From Candidatus Omnitrophota bacterium (GTDB taxonomy: Bacteria > Hinthialibacterota > Hinthialibacteria > OLB16), in contig JACKFH010000078.1 of assembly GCA_020632575.1 (NCBI GenBank), positions 1 to 9,816 on the forward strand: a stretch of 9,816 nucleotides of DNA, given 5' to 3'. How positions within the stretch are numbered: the first letter of the stretch is position 1; the number at the start of each line of letters is the position of its first letter. Below, piece by piece: positions 5,417-9,816 of the stretch. Under the pieces are notes generated by a model. That model made no database searches. It worked only from the letters and a program-made list of their open reading frames with translations, and was not told the origin of the DNA. A program made the position numbers and the translations under genes.

Positions 5417-5445
5417 ATTGAATTATTCGCCCGCAAAGCGGGCAA
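5417..5445 (-). promoter_or_regulatory. Candidate promoter with internal operator-like palindrome (protein 6)
   Basis: On the minus strand TTGCCC (5445-5440), 17 bp and TTCAAT (5422-5417) fit less well than at 4585-4613, but the GCCCGC-TTT-GCGGGC repeat (5443-5429) is identical and in the same place. Confidence 0.3.
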
Positions 5446-5531
5446 AACCTCGGGCCTCAAACGCCCAGAATCGAACATCCACATGCGGGGATATCAAAGG
5501 AATGGGCGGTAAAGGTTTATTGCAAGATTCA

Positions 5532-5554
5532 CGGGACCATCTTGTGAGGTCCCG
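5532..5554 (-). terminator. Hairpin downstream of protein 7
   Basis: CGGGACC-(9 nt)-GGTCCCG is a perfect 7-bp stem starting 21 bp past the stop codon of the 5575-6192 gene. No U-run follows on the minus strand, so it may stabilise an mRNA end rather than terminate by itself. Confidence 0.35.
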
Positions 5555-5574
5555 CATCACATATAGTCTATTCT

Positions 5575-6192
5575 TCAGATCACGCGCCGCCGTTTGGCGA
5601 TCAACCCCGCGGCTCCCATACCCAGGAGGGCCATCGTGGTCGGCTCGGGAATCGCCTCATTACGAGTCAAGATGTCCCACGTGGCCGTAAGAGAAGGACC
5701 CACATCAAGAGGCACAGCCTCCCCTTCAGGGTCTGCCACAGGAGGATAACCGTTGCTTCCGGGAATGGTGATTTGGAAGCCATCATCGGTCACATTCGAT
5801 ACGACAGGCGTAAAGCTGAAATTGCTCGAGCCCGAAACCAGAGAAAGGCCTGCGATCACGCACGTGGGATCTCCCACCCAATCGAGGTTGGACAGAGTCA
5901 GAACATGGTCACTGAGCAATACGAATCCTTGGCCAAGTTGGGTGAAAGTAATGCTGATTTGGGAGGCCGAAAGATCAATATCGACGGCATTATCGACGAC
6001 ACCCGGTAGGCCAGTAATAGTCGAAAACTCAACTCCCGGATCGACGACAGTCGCCGACTGATTATTGATCCATGTCATTCCATACGCCGTAAGCGTCGCA
6101 TTCACCTGATCCCCGATTAGGGTGGCGCCAGCGGGCGCCGCGCAGAGAGCCACCACCAAGAGTACACCAGTTACTGCCAATGCCTGTTTCAT
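5575..6192 (-). CDS. PEP-CTERM sorting domain protein 7 (paralogue of protein 2)
   Basis: This is a 205-residue protein. I chose the ATG at 6192: TTGGAGA precedes it by about 6 nt and the N-terminus (MKQALAVTGVLLVV) is a good signal peptide. An in-frame ATG at 6249 adds 19 polar residues with no parallel in the family. Cleavage is expected after CAAPAGA, before Thr24. The mature domain starts LIGDQV, has LSNLDWVGDP (100-109), a V-TDDGFQITI patch (134-143) and an acidic Pro-containing loop (PPVADPEGEAVP, 150-161). The first three features also occur in protein 2. PEP is at 183-185, then TTMALLGMGAAGLIA and KRRRVI; the GMGAAGLIA variant is again shared with protein 2. It is the first gene of the PEP-CTERM block. 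The function is unknown; an exosortase-anchored surface protein is inferred. Confidence 0.93.
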   Translation of the reverse strand: MKQALAVTGVLLVVALCAAPAGATLIGDQVNATLTAYGMTWINNQSATVVDPGVEFSTITGLPGVVDNAVDIDLSASQISITFTQLGQGFVLLSDHVLTLSNLDWVGDPTCVIAGLSLVSGSSNFSFTPVVSNVTDDGFQITIPGSNGYPPVADPEGEAVPLDVGPSLTATWDILTRNEAIPEPTTMALLGMGAAGLIAKRRRVI

Positions 6193-6566
6193 TTGAATCT
6201 CCAATTTGACGAGTTTCGTTCCTGGATGAGCAGGAAACGATTTATTCACAACCCACGATCACCTGCTCGACGATGCGTATGAGTCAGAGACCGTGGGTCT
6301 TTCAGGTTTGTCTTCAGATCGTTTTCGAAAAACGAATGGGTTAAAGAATTCTGTTCATGGCAGGAGAGAGGGATGGGAAAAAATAACCGGCCCCGTTTAA
6401 AGGATATCACTATTGGGTCTTGGACCCACTCCGGACAGACCAAGGAAATTAAGTGACGTAATCTTTCGACAAAATATGCCTGCTCGATTCGCCCGATATT
6501 CCGCGCCTGAAAATTCACCACCAACTCTCCAGCACTTTAAAGTGGGCCCCAATGGCCCTTCTTCTC
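6193..6566 (-). other. Spacer upstream of protein 7
   Basis: No credible gene is present. I see three small inverted repeats: TTCCTG-gatgag-CAGGAA (6217-6234) just upstream of the ribosome binding site, AGACC-gtg-GGTCT (about 6289-6301), and TGGGTC-ttg-GACCCA (about 6414-6428). A 92-codon frame at 6246-6524 looks like chance: it has no Shine-Dalgarno and an arbitrary composition. Confidence 0.35.
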
Positions 6567-6600
6567 AAACCCGGCGTGAAGGCTGATTCACGCCGGGTTT
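6567..6600 (-). terminator. Strong hairpin separating the multidomain gene from the PEP-CTERM block
   Basis: AAACCCGGCGTGAA-(6 nt)-TTCACGCCGGGTTT is a perfect 14-bp stem. On the minus strand only TTT from the stem follows, then GAGAAG, so it is an imperfect intrinsic terminator. It lies 317 bp past the stop of the 6917-9232 gene and is the only strong barrier before the next gene. Confidence 0.55.
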
Positions 6601-6916
6601 GGAAATGAGACAAATCAAACTGTCCAAAGAAAGCACTATCTCTTTTGCAAAAAGAAAGAAATAACAAAACAACAGGTTGGGAGAATGTGAGCAAAAATCG
6701 TGCGAACTACGAAGAATTCCTGTAAGTCTTGTTTGTGGAGTAAGTTGAGGCAAATCCAAGAAAAGGAAGAAAAAAGAAGAGAAGCCGAAGAAGTGTCGGT
6801 ACTGTGACAAAGAGTTGTCCAGTTTTGATTATCTTTTCGCGTCAGTGACCCTCACGAAAAACAGTAATGAATCTCCTCTTCTCAAGCCCCCGAAGATCTC
6901 CAGATTGGAGCAGGAA
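6601..6916. other. A-rich spacer after the multidomain gene
   Basis: The plus strand is markedly purine-rich (runs such as aaaaggaagaaaaaagaagag at 6759-6780). Short plus-strand frames rich in Lys and Glu appear here, for example one with a CRYC motif near 6792-6803. They lack starts and run across each other in different frames. I see no gene. Confidence 0.4.
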
Positions 6917-9232
6917 TCAAGGTTCCGGCGGGGTGCGTGGGGTGTGCCACTCCTTGGAGAATTCATCCAAGATTTTACTGTCCTGAGTCCCGCTCCGGAT
7001 ACTCTCCACAAAGAGAAGGAGGTCCTTCGCGTTGATGATTTCATCGACCACAACATTAAGATCGATTTCCGGAGTCGCCCCGAAGATCAACGTCCCCTCG
7101 TTCAGATCGACAAGGGAGCTCCAGGCGATGTCCTCGCCCGAGGATTTCGCCAATTTCCCGCTCACGAAAGGAACTTCGCTCGAGGGGACTGGCGGAGTTC
7201 CTTTCGAATCGAATTTCACTTTGGCCACTTTGCCGTTGATGATTTCGTTTCCGCTCGATGACACAATGACCTTGACTCGCCCTGGCTTCCAGCCTCTGGA
7301 ATAATCCCGTTGGTCGTAGAAGAGGTATTCGAAGTTTGCCCCGTCGAGTTCCACTCCCTTGAGATTGACATAGTCCGTGGCGTAGGCCACTGTGAACGCC
7401 GCCCCGGCGATCCCCTCGCTTTCGGCGGGCGGCATTAGAATTTCGACCCCCATGTCCGCCGAACCCGGCAGATTTGAAAAGGGGGTGTCATCCAGTTTGA
7501 TCTGGAAATCTCCCACGCCTTTGGAAACCTTTTTGGTATTGGCGTCTTTCAATGCAACGAGGATCCCGATGATTCGGTTCACATCTCCGATATCCACCGT
7601 GCCATCGCCTGTGATGTCTCCGGCGGCAACCGAGACTCCCCCTTCGCTGACATCGCCGGAACCCACAAACACCCCCCCCAAGAAACCATTGTGAGGCACG
7701 GCGCCGAATGCCAACTTTACGCAAGCCGAAACGTCCTGAATCGTGATGTCCGCCGATCCATCGATATCTCCTGGACGAAAACGCGGGCTAACTGTAATAG
7801 AGCCCGTGTCGGACCTATCGACCAAACTCCCATTTGGGCCGGAGTCGCTTGTAACGACTCCGGCTTCGAGAATTCGAACCGCACCCTTCGTTCCAATTGG
7901 AGTCTCCGGACTAACATCGAACACAAGGTTCGCCACCGCGCCCTCGCCCCTGAGTGGCGGCAACCCCGTTGTCGTCGGCGCGAACCGAAAAGTAATCCGA
8001 TTCAGGTCGGGATTATCCATATAAAGGATGTTCGGAAATCTTCTGGTGAGCGGTGTCCTTTGAACGCTCACGTTCTCGATAAAATCTGGATACTCCACAG
8101 TCATGAAGAAACCGGAGGGAATGACCCCTCGCGCGTTCGCGACGGAGATCGGATACCGACTCTGATCGACCGCGCTCGGCATCGCCCTGATATCGGGTAG
8201 ATAGAAGACCACCTCTCCCGGGGTCGCCTCCGCGATGTTGCTGTAAGTTCTCCGTAATTTTCCATCGATTCTTAGGACCGCCTCGACACGAAAGAACTGA
8301 GGTGGAGAATTCGCTTGCTTGGCCGCGACTCGGACTCCGCCGGTGAACTGCGGATCGAATGCAAAGAAGCCTTGATTCAGCCTTTCTCGTTGAGTGAAGC
8401 TCGGATCGGGTGAGTGGTAAACATTGTATCCCAAAAGTTCGGGGGCCTCCGGGTAGTCCGTATCGGCGGGATCCCAAATCATTCGCACTGAGTAATCGAA
8501 GGTCCCGTCTCCGGCCCCCATCGCCACTCGAAGGTTTCTCGGAGCGGGTAACGGGGGCCCGTTTTCGTAACCATCGGGGGTGCCATTTTGATTTTGGTCT
8601 TCCCAATTATCCGGAATGCCGTTCTTGTCCGTGTCGTCGTGAGCGCCAGCGAAGGGCTCAACAAACTCCACAATTCCGCGCCAAGGCCCCTCGGGAGAAT
8701 TGCTCGTGTTTGTGTCGATAAACCAGGCCCCCGGATTGTTTCCTCGCAAATCTTGGATGAAAGCGTAATCCGGGGCCGGCTCCATGAGGTTGATGCTTGT
8801 CGCGAAATTGCAGAACCGCGTGCAAGTTCCATCACCGGCTTGGTAAGTTCCCGGTTCGTTTGATATCCAGGTCCAAAGACCGACTCCCGGCGAGAAGATC
8901 TCCGCTTCCGTAAATCCGATCCAAAGATTTTCGCTCTGAGATTGGAGAGTCAAATCGGCTTCCTGCGAAATCAACCATTGGTTCTCCCGTTGGGATCCAA
9001 TCGTGACCAGGTTGCCGGGAATCTGAACGCCGCCAATGGTGTGGCCACGAGCGTAGTTCTGGGCTTCCGTCCAGATTTCCGGCTCGGGAGTCAGTCGGTA
9101 GACACTGTGGTTTTCGGGGTTGTATCGATACCCCTGCTCATAAAAAAGGAACTGAGCGTGGGCGAGATCCACTAAAGAACCAATCATGAGAATGGCAAGC
9201 GAGGCCCCGCGAATGAGGGTGGGCGGAATCAT
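6917..9232 (-). CDS. Secreted C-type lectin / FN3 / cohesin-like / dockerin protein
   Basis: This is a 771-residue protein. I chose the ATG at 9232 because GAGAGGAG lies 8 nt upstream and residues 1-26 then form a signal peptide ending AHA; an in-frame start at 9283 would bury it. Domains in order: a C-type lectin-like fold (about 28-193) with LWIGF (103-107) and WTWISNEP (120-127) but without the WND calcium motif; Asp/Asn-rich thrombospondin-3-like repeats (199-222, DDTDKNGIPDNWE); fibronectin III (about 230-338); cohesin-like sandwich (about 340-482); dockerin type I with two calcium loops (488-499, DIDGSADITIQD; 538-549, DITGDGTVDIGD); a second cohesin-like sandwich (about 572-718); and a degenerate dockerin half (about 724-757, INAKDLLLFV). 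It ends TPPEP with no membrane segment. It probably binds glycans or partner proteins outside the cell. Domain order is supported by motifs; ligands are unknown. Confidence 0.9.
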   Translation of the reverse strand: MIPPTLIRGASLAILMIGSLVDLAHAQFLFYEQGYRYNPENHSVYRLTPEPEIWTEAQNYARGHTIGGVQIPGNLVTIGSQRENQWLISQEADLTLQSQSENLWIGFTEAEIFSPGVGLWTWISNEPGTYQAGDGTCTRFCNFATSINLMEPAPDYAFIQDLRGNNPGAWFIDTNTSNSPEGPWRGIVEFVEPFAGAHDDTDKNGIPDNWEDQNQNGTPDGYENGPPLPAPRNLRVAMGAGDGTFDYSVRMIWDPADTDYPEAPELLGYNVYHSPDPSFTQRERLNQGFFAFDPQFTGGVRVAAKQANSPPQFFRVEAVLRIDGKLRRTYSNIAEATPGEVVFYLPDIRAMPSAVDQSRYPISVANARGVIPSGFFMTVEYPDFIENVSVQRTPLTRRFPNILYMDNPDLNRITFRFAPTTTGLPPLRGEGAVANLVFDVSPETPIGTKGAVRILEAGVVTSDSGPNGSLVDRSDTGSITVSPRFRPGDIDGSADITIQDVSACVKLAFGAVPHNGFLGGVFVGSGDVSEGGVSVAAGDITGDGTVDIGDVNRIIGILVALKDANTKKVSKGVGDFQIKLDDTPFSNLPGSADMGVEILMPPAESEGIAGAAFTVAYATDYVNLKGVELDGANFEYLFYDQRDYSRGWKPGRVKVIVSSSGNEIINGKVAKVKFDSKGTPPVPSSEVPFVSGKLAKSSGEDIAWSSLVDLNEGTLIFGATPEIDLNVVVDEIINAKDLLLFVESIRSGTQDSKILDEFSKEWHTPRTPPEP

Positions 9233-9336
9233 TTTATTGTCTCCTCTCGGATCGAATGCGGCACGACATGCTCTTAATTTCAAAAACAGACTCGTCCGGG
9301 ACCATGGAACGATGTTCTAGTTGCGATTCATAGGCG

Positions 9337-9816
9337 TCAAGCTCCCAAATCCACACACATTCGGAATGACCGTTTTAAGGTGGGATACAAGGTTGTGAAG
9401 GTCTCGTAATAGGGTTCGTAAGCCGCTACGTTTTTTTTGCGCGGCTTCACACGGCTCTTCACCTTCAGCATCTTCGAACAGGCCTGCTGGACATCCTTGT
9501 ATTCACCCGATCCCACCGAGGCGAGGATGGCGCCACCCATGGCTCCCCCCTCTTCGGATTCGAGGATCGCGATTGGGGCCTGTAGGACATCCGCCAAGAC
9601 CTGTCGCCAGAATGGCGATCTGGCCCCCCCTCCTGTCGCCCTCACCTCCGAGACATTCACCTTCTGCTGTCGAACCACCTCGAGACAGTCGCGCAATCCA
9701 AATGTCACACCCTCCACAATCGATCGAATCAGGTGGTCGGGAGTGCTCCTCACCGACAGCCCGACAAAGGCCCCGCGGGCATAAGGGTCTTTATGGGGCG
9801 ATCTCTCGCCAGTCAG
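9337..9816 (-). CDS. xylB: Xylulokinase-type FGGY sugar kinase (C-terminal 159 residues; 5' end outside window)
   Basis: The frame is open to the window edge and ends at the TGA at 9339-9337, giving 159 residues of a protein usually near 500. It begins LTGERSPHKDPYARGAFVGL, the xylulokinase version of this region (glycerol kinases differ here). Residues 16-37 fit FGGY signature 2 fully: G-x-F-x-G-L, seven residues, H-L-x-x-S-I-V-E. The ATP-site loop TGGGARSPFWRQVLAD (61-76) and the EGGAMGGAILA helix (89-99) follow. Known members phosphorylate D-xylulose with ATP in the cytoplasm, feeding the pentose phosphate pathway; the exact sugar cannot be fixed from this half. The C-terminus is Lys/Arg-rich (KVKSRVKPRKK). 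The gene is 104 bp upstream of the lectin/dockerin gene and on the same strand, so co-transcription is possible but not shown. Confidence 0.9.
   Translation of the reverse strand: MTGERSPHKDPYARGAFVGLSVRSTPDHLIRSIVEGVTFGLRDCLEVVRQQKVNVSEVRATGGGARSPFWRQVLADVLQAPIAILESEEGGAMGGAILASVGSGEYKDVQQACSKMLKVKSRVKPRKKNVAAYEPYYETFTTLYPTLKRSFRMCVDLGA

Larger units (their letters stand above)
5395..5574 (-). repeat. Duplicated spacer module upstream of protein 6
   Basis: This is the homologue of 4563-4734, with the same order of elements: ribosome binding site, the GCCCGC palindrome within a 39-nt identical block (5427-5465), gatatcaaaggaatgggcgg, then a hairpin beside the stop of the preceding gene. No gene is present. 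Confidence 0.7.

Noticed and set aside
6246..6524. 92-codon minus-strand frame between the hairpin and protein 7
   Set aside because: It has no ribosome binding site, signal peptide or recognisable domain, and it contains several inverted repeats.
6609..6725. Plus-strand frame rich in Lys/Asn (ending NYEEFL)
   Set aside because: It is under 40 codons, has no good start or Shine-Dalgarno, and follows the composition of the purine-rich tract.
6565..6810. 81-codon minus-strand frame
   Set aside because: It is the low-complexity complement of the A-rich tract (Phe/Leu runs) and runs into the terminator-like hairpin.
6829..6916. Frameshifted PEP-CTERM tail after the PPEP end of the lectin/dockerin protein
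   Set aside because: Neither alternative frame gives a hydrophobic segment of adequate length followed by a basic cluster; one frame has only LLFFV before a final AKR.
8013..8606. 197-codon minus-strand frame inside the lectin/dockerin gene
   Set aside because: It is an out-of-frame shadow with an Arg/Ser-rich composition. The overlapping main frame has clear domain motifs.

Overview
This window is an all-minus-strand chromosomal segment from a diderm bacterium. It is dominated by a tandem family of small secreted proteins ending in the PEP-CTERM sorting signal (a PEP motif, one hydrophobic segment and a KRRR tail). That tail is the substrate of an exosortase and is known only from Gram-negative bacteria that also export polysaccharide. 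No exosortase or EPS gene lies in the window. With a dockerin/C-type-lectin protein and many palindromic repeats also present, I would guess an uncultivated or PVC-like lineage, but the sequence does not fix the phylum.

In transcription order (high to low coordinates) the layout is as follows. (1) The 3' end of a xylulokinase-type FGGY sugar kinase (9816-9337). (2) A 771-residue secreted multidomain protein (9232-6917): C-type lectin fold, calcium-binding repeats, fibronectin III, two cohesin-like sandwiches and dockerin repeats. It is followed by an A-rich spacer and a perfect 14-bp terminator-like hairpin (6600-6567). (3) Seven PEP-CTERM genes (6192-5575, 5394-4735, 4562-3906, 3599-2910, 2838-2260, 1815-1264, 548-1) plus one decayed orphan tail (3773-3698). 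Every member has an AxA-type signal peptide followed by Thr and a near-identical PEP-CTERM tail. The middles differ, except in two clear paralogue pairs (4562-3906 with 5394-4735, and 1815-1264 with 6192-5575). Most start codons were moved downstream of the longest possible start, using Shine-Dalgarno spacing and paralogue comparison.

The spacers are as informative as the genes. Those at 1068-1263 and 2065-2259 are copies of one ~195-bp module: a two-hairpin palindrome, an intrinsic terminator and an ATTCCCGC hairpin that ends just past the stop codon of the gene it follows. Matching TTGACA-17-TATA-like promoters lie beyond these modules. The two-hairpin unit occurs three times with compensatory base changes in its stems, and two copies form an inverted pair. 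The spacers upstream of the 4562-3906 and 5394-4735 genes share a 39-nt identical block carrying an inverted repeat inside a possible promoter. Together these features suggest that whole gene-plus-spacer cassettes were duplicated, and that the mature surface domains then diverged between fixed export and anchoring ends. The proteins probably sit at the cell surface or in the extracellular matrix; their individual functions are not recognisable.
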